From DATKXU01 sp035528905 (GTDB lineage Bacteria; Armatimonadota; UBA5829; DTJY01): DNA of 64,000 nucleotides. Position 1 is the first letter of the stretch. Every line of letters starts with the position of its first letter. The position numbers and the translations under genes were made by a program. The stretch spans positions 28,687 to 92,686 of the forward strand of contig DATKXU010000002.1 in assembly GCA_035528905.1 (NCBI GenBank), read 5' to 3'. This document shows, piece by piece, positions 1-7,533 of this stretch. A model generated the notes under the pieces. That model was given only the letters and a program-made list of their open reading frames with translations, was not told the DNA's origin and did no database searches.

Positions 1-877
1 CTAGCAATCCTTCTCCAACATTCTTCACCACGCAGCGAAACTCCACAGGCTTGCCATCGAATACCAATGCGCTCGATGGGCCGAAACTGGCTATCTCCAC
101 CGCAGGATCGAAGGCGTAGACCGCGAGGTCGCTGATCTGCTCGTCCACGCCAAGGAGCCGAACCGCAGTCGCTCGCAGTTTGGTGAAATCGAACCTAGCG
201 ACTACTAGGCGGTCGGAAGGCAGCTTTATGGGCTGTCCATCACCGAGTTTCTTGCCAATGGAATTGGTGGGGATGATCCCGATGGACGTGTCGGTGTTGG
301 CCTTTGCCAGGAGAATTCCTGCCGGAGTCCGCGCCTTACATTTGTAGTCAAGGGTATTTCTCGATAGCTTGATAATGCGCGGCTCGCCCCAGAGGGCCCA
401 GTCATAGTAGTTGTTCTCGTTGGGATCCGCCGCAAGTGCGACCTGGACCCGTTTGCCCGCTTCGGAGGTCAGATCCACCGCGCCATCCACCCACTGCTTC
501 TCTCTCAAATCCAGCCTGAAGCGCTCCTGCCCACCCACACGCAGCACGAATGTGACGCCATCGAACGGATGCTCAGGATCGTCAGATCTCAGGGCGTCCA
601 TCAGCCCGACGCTGAACGCGAGCACCAGGCGCTCGTCTTTCTGCAGTGTCGGTAGGGTGACCTTGTAAGTCGCGGCTACTTCGTCGGCGCTCGAGGGAGG
701 CAGGAAGACGCTCCACTTGAGTACCCCGCCGGACGCATGTTTCGCCGGGCCGGGGTTGATTGCATTGGTAACCTTGGCCTCACTGTAGTGATCAACAAAG
801 TCGTATACCGTGCTGATGCCTGCGCATGACTGCTCCGGCAGGCCGACTGCTCCTGCAAGCAGCGCCAGAATACACAT
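1..877 (-). CDS. Secreted protein of unknown function, C-terminus beyond left edge
   Basis: A minus-strand reading frame stays open for about 292 codons and runs off the left edge. The ATG at 877 has GGAGGG five bases upstream. A TTG at 892 in the same frame would add Leu-Arg-Arg-Val-Cys and give the signal peptide the positive charge it otherwise lacks, so either start is possible. The N-terminus is hydrophobic (CILALLAGAVG) and ends near SCAG, consistent with Sec export. The body looks beta-rich (repeated short VxFxV-type strands). Around residues 270-290 the stretch DGKPVEFRCVVKNVGEG resembles the start of a CARDB-type Ig-like domain. I see no catalytic motif. It lies beyond the trpB2 terminator and so is probably transcribed separately. 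Export is fairly sure, the role unknown. Confidence 0.75.
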   Translation of the reverse strand, partial: MCILALLAGAVGLPEQSCAGISTVYDFVDHYSEAKVTNAINPGPAKHASGGVLKWSVFLPPSSADEVAATYKVTLPTLQKDERLVLAFSVGLMDALRSDDPEHPFDGVTFVLRVGGQERFRLDLREKQWVDGAVDLTSEAGKRVQVALAADPNENNYYDWALWGEPRIIKLSRNTLDYKCKARTPAGILLAKANTDTSIGIIPTNSIGKKLGDGQPIKLPSDRLVVARFDFTKLRATAVRLLGVDEQISDLAVYAFDPAVEIASFGPSSALVFDGKPVEFRCVVKNVGEGLL

Positions 878-943
878 ACAAACCCTCCGCAAAAGTTCCG
901 CCCCCTTGTTTACTAGAAGATGGAGAGTGCCGGAACAGCACAT

Positions 944-983
944 GACAAAAAGAGCGCCAGCCCTGTATGGAGCCGGCGCTCTT
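944..983 (-). terminator. Intrinsic terminator of trpB2
   Basis: AAGAGCGCC (950-958) pairs perfectly with GGCGCTCTT (975-983). Read on the minus strand, the hairpin is followed by TTTTTG. It begins 18 bases after the trpB2 stop codon. Confidence 0.85.
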
Positions 984-1000
984 CGCGCGCGAGCGATTCG

Positions 1001-2302
1001 CTAGGCGTCTACAAGTTTTCCGGCAAAGTAGGCGTCATACGCGCCCAGGTCGAGCAGCCCGTGGCCGCTGTGGTTGAACAGGATCACGCGCTCCTTGCCC
1101 TCAGCCTTGGCCTTCAAAGCCTCGTCCATAACCGCTTTGATAGCGTGGGCGGTCTCCGGCGCCGAGATGATTCCCTCGGAGCGTGTGAAGCTCAGGCTGG
1201 CGTCAAAGACTTCCAACTGCGGATAGGCCCGTGGCTCCATGTGTCCCTTCTGTACCAGCAGGCTGATCAGCGGAGCCATGCCATGATAGCGCAGCCCGCC
1301 AGCATGGATAGGGGCAGGAATGAAGTTGTGGCCCAGGGTGTGCATCTTGAGCAACGGCGTCATCTCGGCCGTGTCGCCGAAGTCGTATTCATACTTGCCC
1401 TTTGTGATTGTTGGACAGGCAGTCGGCTCAACGCAGACGAACCGGACGTCCTTACCGGCAAACCTGTCCGCCATGAAGGGGAATGCCAGCCCCGCGAAGT
1501 TGCTTCCTCCGCCCACACAGCCGATTAACACATCCGGATAACATCCTGCCATCGCCATCTGCTTCTTGGCCTCCTGGCCGACGATAGTCTGGTGCAGCAG
1601 GACGTGGTTCAGCACGCTTCCGAGGGAGTACTTGACGTCCGGCGCGGCTACAGCATCCTCCAGGGCCTCGCTGATCGCGATGCCGAGGCTCCCAGGGCAG
1701 TCCGGATCCTGGGCCAGGATCTTGCGCCCGAAAGCCGTCTGCTCGCTCGGGCTCGGATAGATGGTCGAGCCATACATCTGCATCATGGACTTTCGATATG
1801 GCTTCTGCTGGTAGCTGATTCTGACCATGTATACCGTGCATTCCAACCCGAACAAGCAGCAGGCCATGGAGAGAGCGCTGCCCCACTGACCCGCACCCGT
1901 CTCCGTGGCGAGGCGCTTGACGCCCTCTTTCTTGTTGTAATATGCCTGCGCGACCGCCGTATTCGGCTTGTGGCTGCCTACCGGGCTGACGCCTTCCCAC
2001 TTGTAGAAGATCTTTGCAGGAGTTCCGAGGGCCTTCTCCCATCGAGTAGCTCTATAGAGCGGCGTCGGCCTCCAGATACTGAGGACATCGAGCACCTCTT
2101 CCGGGATGGGAATCCAGCGGTCGGTGGCGACTTCCTGCATGATGAGCGCCATCGGGAAGATCGGCGCGAGATCGTCCGGCCCCGCAGGCTGCTTGGTGCC
2201 GGGATGCAGCGGAGGAGGAGGCGGCTCGTCCAAATCTGCCGTCAGGTTGTACCAACTCTTCGGCAGATCCTTCGGGCTGAGCAAAAACTGGCGTTCGTCC
2301 AT
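1001..2302 (-). CDS. trpB2: Tryptophan synthase beta-like protein, TrpB2 type
   Basis: The 433-residue protein matches the TrpB2 branch of the PLP-dependent tryptophan synthase beta family, which is longer than classical TrpB (about 400) and has an N-terminal extension. That extension is seen here as a proline-rich stretch around residues 26-35. RPTPLYRA, GSHKPNTA with the PLP-binding Lys near residue 112, ETGAGQWGS and the glycine-rich phosphate loop GCVGGGSNFAGL are all present. The family condenses indole and L-serine to tryptophan. TrpB2 usually works without a tight TrpA partner, and no trpA or other trp gene is nearby. ATG at 2302 has GGAGAG upstream. It has its own promoter (2407-2435) and terminator, so it appears monocistronic. 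I see no T-box or attenuator. Confidence 0.93.
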   Translation of the reverse strand: MDERQFLLSPKDLPKSWYNLTADLDEPPPPPLHPGTKQPAGPDDLAPIFPMALIMQEVATDRWIPIPEEVLDVLSIWRPTPLYRATRWEKALGTPAKIFYKWEGVSPVGSHKPNTAVAQAYYNKKEGVKRLATETGAGQWGSALSMACCLFGLECTVYMVRISYQQKPYRKSMMQMYGSTIYPSPSEQTAFGRKILAQDPDCPGSLGIAISEALEDAVAAPDVKYSLGSVLNHVLLHQTIVGQEAKKQMAMAGCYPDVLIGCVGGGSNFAGLAFPFMADRFAGKDVRFVCVEPTACPTITKGKYEYDFGDTAEMTPLLKMHTLGHNFIPAPIHAGGLRYHGMAPLISLLVQKGHMEPRAYPQLEVFDASLSFTRSEGIISAPETAHAIKAVMDEALKAKAEGKERVILFNHSGHGLLDLGAYDAYFAGKLVDA

Positions 2303-2406
2303 ATGTCACTCTCCTTCACAAAGATTTTTGACGCGTATGCTCGGAGTTGATCCGAGCCAAGACGAATTCTGCCTATCATGTCCAGAGCTGAGAATCAGCC
2401 TCAACA

Positions 2407-2435
2407 ATACTATACTAGTTCCCTGGATAAGTCAA
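2407..2435 (-). promoter_or_regulatory. Sigma-70 promoter of trpB2
   Basis: On the minus strand TTGACT (2430-2435), a 17-base spacer and TAGTAT (2407-2412) face trpB2. The 5' leader is about 100 bases, with only a weak five-pair hairpin. Confidence 0.7.
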
Positions 2436-2512
2436 CCTTTTGGCCCCCCAGGGAAGTCACAGCATAGAGTCTCGACAGGTTCGGCGAGCCTTTTTCGTGT
2501 GGCGGCGCACCC

Positions 2513-2541
2513 TTGCCTTGTAAGTAGGCCGATGGTATAAT
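2513..2541 (+). promoter_or_regulatory. Sigma-70 promoter of the dehydrogenase-gpsA pair
   Basis: TTGCCT (2513-2518), a 17-base spacer and a perfect TATAAT (2536-2541) lie about 45 bases before the ATG at 2585. Divergent from the trpB2 promoter. Confidence 0.78.
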
Positions 2542-2584
2542 CGGTTTGCGATAAGAGTAGAACCATTCGGAGGGCGGTGTTTTG

Positions 2585-3625
2585 ATGGCCAGGATAAAGG
2601 CGGCTCTGTTGTATGCCCCGTACGATGTCAGGATCAAGGAGATCGAGGCCCCTGAGATCAAGGCCGACGAGGTGCTCGTGCGGATAAAGGCCGTGGGCAT
2701 CTGCGGGTCCGACGTGCTCTTCTTCAAATACGGCCGCATCGGGCGATTTGTGGTAGAGCAGCCGCTCATAATGGGCCATGAAAGCGCGGGCGAGGTCATC
2801 GCTATCGGCGTGGAGGTCACTGATCGCCGTGTGGGCGACCGCGTGTCCATCGAGCCGGGGCTTCCGTGCCGAGTGTGCGAGCACTGCAAATCGGGCCGGT
2901 ACAACCTCTGCCCGAAGGTAATCTTCCTCTCCGCTCCGCCTCATCATGGCACGTTTGTCGAGCAGGTCGCCGTTCCCGCGGATTTTACCTTTCTACTTCC
3001 CGAAAACGTCTCGTTCGAGGAAGGCGCGATGCTGGAGCCGCTAGCCGTCGGGATGCATGCAGCGGCGCGCGCAGGCGTCAGAGCGGCGCAGAGCGTAGGC
3101 GTGCTGGGTGTCGGCCCCGTCGGGCTAATGGCTTTGCAGGCGGCAAAGGCATACGGCGCCACCAGGCTCGTGGCGGTTGACTCGTACCCTCTGCGGCTCG
3201 ATATGGCGCGTCGGATGGGCGCCACCGAGACGATCAACTTCGCTGAGACAGACCCGGTGGCCGCAGTGAATGAATTTACCGGCGGCGAGGGCCTGGATGT
3301 CGTCATCGAGGTCGCGGGACAGGTCGAGTCGCTCAGGGATGCAATCTTGATGGCGAAGTGCGGCGGCGTAGTGGCGATGGTTGGCAACCTGCCTGTGATA
3401 TCGGCCGAACTCCCTGCAATGGAGATCCTGGAAAAGGAGCTCGACGTGCGCGGCGTCTTCAGATATGCGAATGCCTATCCGCCGGCTGTCGAGCTGGTGA
3501 GCCGAGGGCTGGTGGATGTTACCTCGCTCATCACGCACCGCTTCCCGCTGACTCAGTTGGGCGACGCCTTGAGATTCACCGACGAGCACCGGGATTCAGC
3601 CATCAAAGTCATCGTGGAGATATAA
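2585..3625 (+). CDS. Zinc-dependent medium-chain alcohol/polyol dehydrogenase
   Basis: This 346-residue protein belongs to the zinc medium-chain dehydrogenase family, closest in layout to sorbitol/xylitol/threonine dehydrogenases. GICGSDV carries the first catalytic zinc Cys and GHESAGEV the His-Glu pair. The four-Cys structural zinc loop is seen as CRVCEHCKSGRYNLC, and GVLGVGPVGLMAL is the Rossmann NAD-binding loop. Such enzymes oxidise polyols or secondary alcohols with NAD+; the substrate cannot be read from sequence. The ATG at 2585 is ten bases after GGAGGG; a TTG at 2582 is a possible alternative. Its stop codon directly abuts the gpsA ATG, so the two are co-transcribed. Confidence 0.88.
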   Translation: MARIKAALLYAPYDVRIKEIEAPEIKADEVLVRIKAVGICGSDVLFFKYGRIGRFVVEQPLIMGHESAGEVIAIGVEVTDRRVGDRVSIEPGLPCRVCEHCKSGRYNLCPKVIFLSAPPHHGTFVEQVAVPADFTFLLPENVSFEEGAMLEPLAVGMHAAARAGVRAAQSVGVLGVGPVGLMALQAAKAYGATRLVAVDSYPLRLDMARRMGATETINFAETDPVAAVNEFTGGEGLDVVIEVAGQVESLRDAILMAKCGGVVAMVGNLPVISAELPAMEILEKELDVRGVFRYANAYPPAVELVSRGLVDVTSLITHRFPLTQLGDALRFTDEHRDSAIKVIVEI

Positions 3626-4621
3626 ATGCATCGAATAGCTGTGCTGGGAGCAGGCAGTTGGGGCACGGCGCTCTCGCTCCTGCTGGCGCGAAAAGGCTGC
3701 GACATCTGCCTCTGGGTTTGGGATCCCGACCAGGCGAAGGTGCTGCTGGAGTCTCGCGTGAATCCGTTCCTCCCCGGTTTTCAGGTGCCGGAGGACTTCC
3801 GCATCACAGCCTCGATTCCCGAGGCGGTACAAGGCGCGGACGGGCTTCTCCTGGCGACTCCATCAGACGGAATTCCCGACCTCGCCAAGCAGTTGAAGGC
3901 GTGTCTGCCTCCGGGAATCCCCATTATCAGCGGGACCAAGGGCCTGAACAGCAAGACGGGCTTGACGGTTTCCCAGATACTCGGCTCGGTCCTTTCCGGC
4001 GCAAACCTTATAGGGGCGCTTTCGGGTCCTAACCTGGCAGTCGAGCTGGCAAAGGGGATTCCGACCGCCACGGTTATCGCATGCAGCGACTACGCACTCG
4101 CGCACGAGGCGCAGACTCTGTTCATGTGTCCCTCGCTTCGGGTTTACACGAACCGGGATGTCATCGGCGTGGAGCTTGCCGGCGCGTTGAAGAATGTGAT
4201 CGCAATCGCGGCGGGCATCTGCGACGGGCTGGGCTACGGAGACAACACGAAGGCCGCCCTCGTGACCAGGGGATTGGCCGAGATCACCCGTCTGGCAACG
4301 AAGATCGGCGCGGAGCAGGCGACTTTCATGGGTCTCGCAGGGGTAGGGGACTTGATGGCGACCTGCGCCAGCCCGCTGAGCAGGAACCGGCGGCTGGGCC
4401 TTGGCCTCGCCAAGGGCGGAGCGCGGGATGACATCATGCGCGAGATAGGGCAAGTGGCCGAGGGCATACCCACCACCCGTGCAGCATACGACCTCGCGCG
4501 GAAGCATGAGACTCCGATGCCGATCACCGAGGAGGTGTACCAGGTTCTATTCGAGGGCAAGCCACCGCAGGCGGCCGTCGCCGACCTGATGACTCGCGAG
4601 CCGAAGGAAGAGGTCTGGTAG
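3626..4621 (+). CDS. gpsA: Glycerol-3-phosphate dehydrogenase [NAD(P)+]
   Basis: GpsA reduces dihydroxyacetone phosphate to sn-glycerol-3-phosphate for phospholipid synthesis in the cytoplasm. The 331-residue length is standard. The N-terminal Rossmann motif is GAGSWGTAL, followed by GTKGL, LSGPNLA and the catalytic-domain block LAGALKNVIAIAAGICDGLG, whose Lys is the catalytic residue. GDNTKAALVTRGL and the C-terminal EGIPTT segment also fit the family. The ATG follows the upstream TAA with no gap, so translation is probably coupled to the dehydrogenase. Confidence 0.97.
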   Translation: MHRIAVLGAGSWGTALSLLLARKGCDICLWVWDPDQAKVLLESRVNPFLPGFQVPEDFRITASIPEAVQGADGLLLATPSDGIPDLAKQLKACLPPGIPIISGTKGLNSKTGLTVSQILGSVLSGANLIGALSGPNLAVELAKGIPTATVIACSDYALAHEAQTLFMCPSLRVYTNRDVIGVELAGALKNVIAIAAGICDGLGYGDNTKAALVTRGLAEITRLATKIGAEQATFMGLAGVGDLMATCASPLSRNRRLGLGLAKGGARDDIMREIGQVAEGIPTTRAAYDLARKHETPMPITEEVYQVLFEGKPPQAAVADLMTREPKEEVW

Positions 4622-4715
4622 CCGCGCCGACCAGAGGTTCTGGGTGTTGGGTGTTGGACCTGGTTCGGTGTGTAAGTCCTATCGCCTCGACCGTCTGATG
4701 TTGGCATAGCACAAA

Positions 4716-4744
4716 TTGACAACCGGGCCGAATCTTGGTAGAAT
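4716..4744 (+). promoter_or_regulatory. Promoter of the tRNA-Pro locus
   Basis: TTGACA (4716-4721), a 17-base spacer and TAGAAT (4739-4744). The predicted start, near 4751, lies just before the broken tRNA copy, so the broken and intact copies would be on one precursor. Confidence 0.72.
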
Positions 4745-4755
4745 AACCTCGAGTT

Positions 4756-4820
4756 CGGGGCGTAGCGCAGCTTGGTAGCGTCCCGATTCTCGGGACAGGT
4801 GGTTCGGTTCAGACCCTACA
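4756..4820 (+). pseudogene. Broken tRNA-Pro copy with a palindrome in place of the anticodon arm
   Basis: The first 25 bases (4756-4780) are identical to the 5' part of the intact tRNA-Pro 73 bases downstream. Then 15 bases (4781-4795) that should form most of the anticodon arm are replaced by the palindrome TCCCGATTCTCGGGA. CAGGTGGT (4796-4803) matches again, after which the T-arm region drifts and no 3' acceptor strand complements CGGGGCG. It cannot form a normal cloverleaf. Confidence 0.8.
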
Positions 4821-4828
4821 AATGAATT

Positions 4829-4905
4829 CGGGGCGTAGCGCAGCTTGGTAGCGCACCTGTATGGGGTACAGGTGGTCGCAGGTTCAAATCCTGTCGCCCC
4901 GACCA
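4829..4905 (+). tRNA. tRNA-Pro (anticodon GGG)
   Basis: The acceptor stem CGGGGCG (4829-4835) pairs with CGCCCCG (4895-4901), followed by A and an encoded CCA (4903-4905). The D-arm is GCGC AGCTTGGTA GCGC. The anticodon stem CCTGT/ACAGG holds the loop ATGGGGT, giving anticodon GGG. The T-arm is GCAGG TTCAAAT CCTGT. All 77 bases fit a canonical tRNA. The next stop for RNA polymerase is the strong terminator at 4991-5032. Confidence 0.97.
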
Positions 4906-4925
4906 CTTCAACTTGCGGTGCACAT

Positions 4926-4991
4926 GGTCGCAGGTTCTCCCGCTTACTCCGGGATCCCGCAAAATGCGGGAAAATCCTGTCGCCCCGACCA
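4926..4991 (+). repeat. Duplicated 3' half of tRNA-Pro split by two mini-palindromes
   Basis: GGTCGCAGGTTC (4926-4937) and AAATCCTGTCGCCCCGACCA (4972-4991) reproduce the 3' half of tRNA-Pro, including its CCA. They are separated by 34 bases inserted in the T-loop. The insert is two tandem palindromes: TCCCGCTTACTCCGGGA (4938-4954) and TCCCGCAAAATGCGGGA (4955-4971). The copy has no 5' half and cannot be functional. Confidence 0.85.
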
Positions 4992-5032
4992 AATAAAAGG
5001 GCCGGTGAGAATATCGCTGGCCCTTTTATTTT
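4991..5032 (+). terminator. Intrinsic terminator of the tRNA-Pro transcript
   Basis: AAATAAAAGGGCC (4991-5003) pairs over 13 bases with GGCCCTTTTATTT (5019-5031) around a 15-base loop. The A-rich and T-rich outer arms should let it work in both directions. Confidence 0.9.
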
Positions 5033-5134
5033 GGCCGGGGTGTGCCTCAATTGAGTCGAGAGCAATCGCATTTCTTCAGTCAACGGATGGACAAGACTCG
5101 CACTTCCCTTTGATGTTATGAAATGAGATCAGGC

Positions 5135-5163
5135 TTGACATAGGCTTGTCTAGTAACTGTAAT
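5135..5163 (+). promoter_or_regulatory. Promoter of the gene at 5209
   Basis: TTGACA (5135-5140), a 17-base spacer and TGTAAT (5158-5163), about 45 bases before the ATG at 5209. Confidence 0.7.
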
Positions 5164-5208
5164 TGCAAATAATCAGCTATTGTCGGTTGCTCGTTGGGAG
5201 GTTGCAGA

Positions 5209-5937
5209 ATGGGCGAGGAAGAGAAATATGATGTGCCAAGTCCAACCACTGCGGATACAGTTCACACTATCGCAAGAGCCGGTCTGTGTATGATTCCGGT
5301 ATTGGGCGGCCCTGTAGCGGAACTGTTCTCTATGATCTTGACCCCACCCATCAGCAAGAGGAGAGATAAGTGGATGGAATCCGTGGCCGAGGGGTTGCGG
5401 TGGATGGAAGAGAATATGGAGGGTTTGAAGATCGAAGACCTTTCCGAGAACGAGTCGTTTGTCACTACACTCGTTCAAGCATCTCAGATCGCCATCCGCA
5501 GCCACCAAGCCGAGAAGCTCGAGGCTCTGAGAAATGTTGTCCTCAATTCCGCCTTACCGAATCCCCCAGATGAGGACATGCAGCTCGTATTCCTGAACCT
5601 CGTCGATCAGTTTACAACATGGCACTTAAGGGTCTTGAAGTTTCTTGATGAGCCAAGGCAGTGGTGCTACAGGGAAAACATCAGGTTATCTAAAGGTAGG
5701 ACAGCCCTTGGCCTGGAGGGTCATTTTCAGGAACTTCAAGAGTATCCGGGCTTTTGCAAACAGATTCCCTTGGACTTGTCGTCACATGGATTAGTCATCG
5801 AGCTTGTCACCCGGCAAGATGTGGTCATCCATCCAGAACAGCCGATCCTCGGTAAGATCCGGGGCATAGACTCTATTCTTACTCCTATGGGGAGGCAGTT
5901 TCTGGCTTTCATCACGTCCCCACTTAAAGCCAAGTAG
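5209..5937 (+). CDS. Conserved hypothetical protein beside tRNA-Pro
   Basis: A 242-residue protein whose ATG follows GGGAGG with seven bases between. Near the N-terminus (about residues 20-45) is one glycine/proline-containing hydrophobic segment, ARAGLCMIPVLGGPVAELF, followed by a basic PPISKRRDKW. The rest is predicted mostly helical, with charged residues and a clear region KLEALRNVVLNSALPNPPDED. I recognise this layout as a widespread uncharacterised bacterial family but cannot assign a function. It stands alone between a tRNA locus and a convergent operon, with its own promoter, and looks less GC-rich than its neighbours. That fits a cargo gene acquired at a tRNA site, which is an inference. 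Confidence 0.75.
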   Translation: MGEEEKYDVPSPTTADTVHTIARAGLCMIPVLGGPVAELFSMILTPPISKRRDKWMESVAEGLRWMEENMEGLKIEDLSENESFVTTLVQASQIAIRSHQAEKLEALRNVVLNSALPNPPDEDMQLVFLNLVDQFTTWHLRVLKFLDEPRQWCYRENIRLSKGRTALGLEGHFQELQEYPGFCKQIPLDLSSHGLVIELVTRQDVVIHPEQPILGKIRGIDSILTPMGRQFLAFITSPLKAK

Positions 5938-6089
5938 TGTTAGTTTCCGTCATCAAGGAGACCTGTGTACAGTTGTTTGATCATCAGTCGACTTAAGGTA
6001 TTTCCGCATCACGTTTTGTAGTACGCCTCAGAAACTGGGTGCTTACCTCACACCCCAACCAGGCAATACGAGCGCGGAACAGGAGGCCG

Positions 6090-7478
6090 CTAGTCCGACC
6101 GGCCGGCATGGCCCATATTTCCCCTCGCCAGCGAGGCGAAGATGCCTCCGAAGCTGATGACGGTGAAACCAGCAAACGCCGCTCTCATGCTCGTGACCAG
6201 TCCATCGGGGCTCGCAGACAGTTGGTGCGCCTGCCCGACGTACACGCTCAGCAGCAGTGTCACGATTGACATGCTTACCGCCTGGCCGACAACCCTCATG
6301 GTTGCCAGCGACGATGAGGCAACCCCATAGAGTCGCTTATCTACAGCGCCCATTATCGCATTGGTGTTCGGCGAAGAGAACAGGGCAAAGCCCAGCCCCA
6401 GCAACGCGAGGTTCGCCAATATCAACCAGGTAGGTCCGTTAGCCGTCAAGAAAGTGAAGATGAAAAGCCCGATGGTGCTTAACGCCATGCCGCAGGAAGC
6501 AACTACACGCGCCTCCACGCGGTCGGAAAGAGCCCCGGCTAATGGTGAAAACAAAGCCATCATGACCGGCTGGGAAATAAGGATAAGTCCTGCTGTCTGC
6601 GGGCTGTATCCCAGGACTAGCTGGAGATAAAGCGACATGAGAAAGCCGACCGCAAACGTGGCGCTGTAGTTGATAAGCGCCGCAAGGTTGGACATAGCAA
6701 AGGTTACATTGGTTCTAAAGAGCCGTGCAGGTATGATTGGGAACTGCAGCCTCGACTCCCGGAGGACGAGCAATCCCGCCAGCAGGAGTCCTGCGAAGAG
6801 GAAATACCTTCCCCCCGCGGAGGTCGAAATCGAGGACAAACCATACAGGCACGCCACCAGGCCGACCGCGTACATAGCGCTTCCCGCCAGGTCGAAGGTC
6901 TCACCGCGAGCGCCGGTCCATTCCTCCTTCAGGTATAGCGCCGTGAAGATCAGAACTCCGAACGCCACGGGTCCGGTAGTGAGGAATATGCTCCTCCAAC
7001 CCAGGTTTTGCGTCATTACGCCGCCGAGGACCGGTCCCAGCGACAGACCAACATACGTTGCGGCCACAGTCGCTCCCAGCGCCCTGCCTCTTTGATGCGA
7101 AGGATAGACCGAGGCCAGCAGCGCCGTGCCCGTGCTGAAGACCATCGAAGCGGCGATGCCCTGCAACACCCTCAGCAGTATCAACATCCTGATGGACGAC
7201 GCAGATGCACATAGCAAGGTAGTAACGGCAAACAATGCTGTACCCCACAGGTACACTCTTCGCCTGCCTGTGACGTCGGCAAGTCTGCCGAATGGAAGCA
7301 AGAAGGCTGCCGATGAAAGCAAGTAACTGGTGACAACCCAGGCGAGCGTCAGGGGTCGCGCTTGAAACTCCGCCCCTATGGCTGGCACCGCAAGGTTGAC
7401 GGCGCTCCCCATGAAAGGCGTCAGAAAGGAAGTCAAGAAAACCGAAATCAGCGTAGTTCGTTTCAGTGCAACGCTCAT
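6090..7478 (-). CDS. MFS drug/solute exporter, DHA2-like
   Basis: A 462-residue inner-membrane protein with many hydrophobic segments and the major-facilitator motif A seen as GRLADVTGRRRVYLWG. Motif C-like GLSLGPVLGG occurs near the middle of the first half. The number of hydrophobic stretches (roughly 14) suggests the DHA2 drug:H+ antiporter group. The substrate is unknown. I chose the ATG at 7478 because it starts directly before the first membrane helix (ALKRTTLISVFLTSF). A TTG at 7514 is in frame but would add an unlikely leader. It follows the radical SAM gene by 55 bases, so the two are probably one transcript, perhaps a modified product and its exporter. Confidence 0.88.
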   Translation of the reverse strand: MSVALKRTTLISVFLTSFLTPFMGSAVNLAVPAIGAEFQARPLTLAWVVTSYLLSSAAFLLPFGRLADVTGRRRVYLWGTALFAVTTLLCASASSIRMLILLRVLQGIAASMVFSTGTALLASVYPSHQRGRALGATVAATYVGLSLGPVLGGVMTQNLGWRSIFLTTGPVAFGVLIFTALYLKEEWTGARGETFDLAGSAMYAVGLVACLYGLSSISTSAGGRYFLFAGLLLAGLLVLRESRLQFPIIPARLFRTNVTFAMSNLAALINYSATFAVGFLMSLYLQLVLGYSPQTAGLILISQPVMMALFSPLAGALSDRVEARVVASCGMALSTIGLFIFTFLTANGPTWLILANLALLGLGFALFSSPNTNAIMGAVDKRLYGVASSSLATMRVVGQAVSMSIVTLLLSVYVGQAHQLSASPDGLVTSMRAAFAGFTVISFGGIFASLARGNMGHAGRSD

Positions 7479-7533
7479 GCTGCGAATTCTATCATGGGCT
7501 GATAGCGGGGTCAATGAAGCTGACCGTCCGGCC

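Noticed and set aside
2303..2406. T-box or trp attenuator before trpB2
   Set aside because: No T-box sequence, specifier loop or terminator/antiterminator pair found in about 100 bases.
4756..4820. Second functional tRNA
   Set aside because: 5' half is right but there is no complementary 3' acceptor strand, and the anticodon arm is a palindrome with a short loop.
4906..5937. Integrated element at tRNA-Pro
   Set aside because: The 3' tRNA copy resembles an attachment-site duplicate, but only one gene follows and there is no integrase, so an integrated element is not supported.
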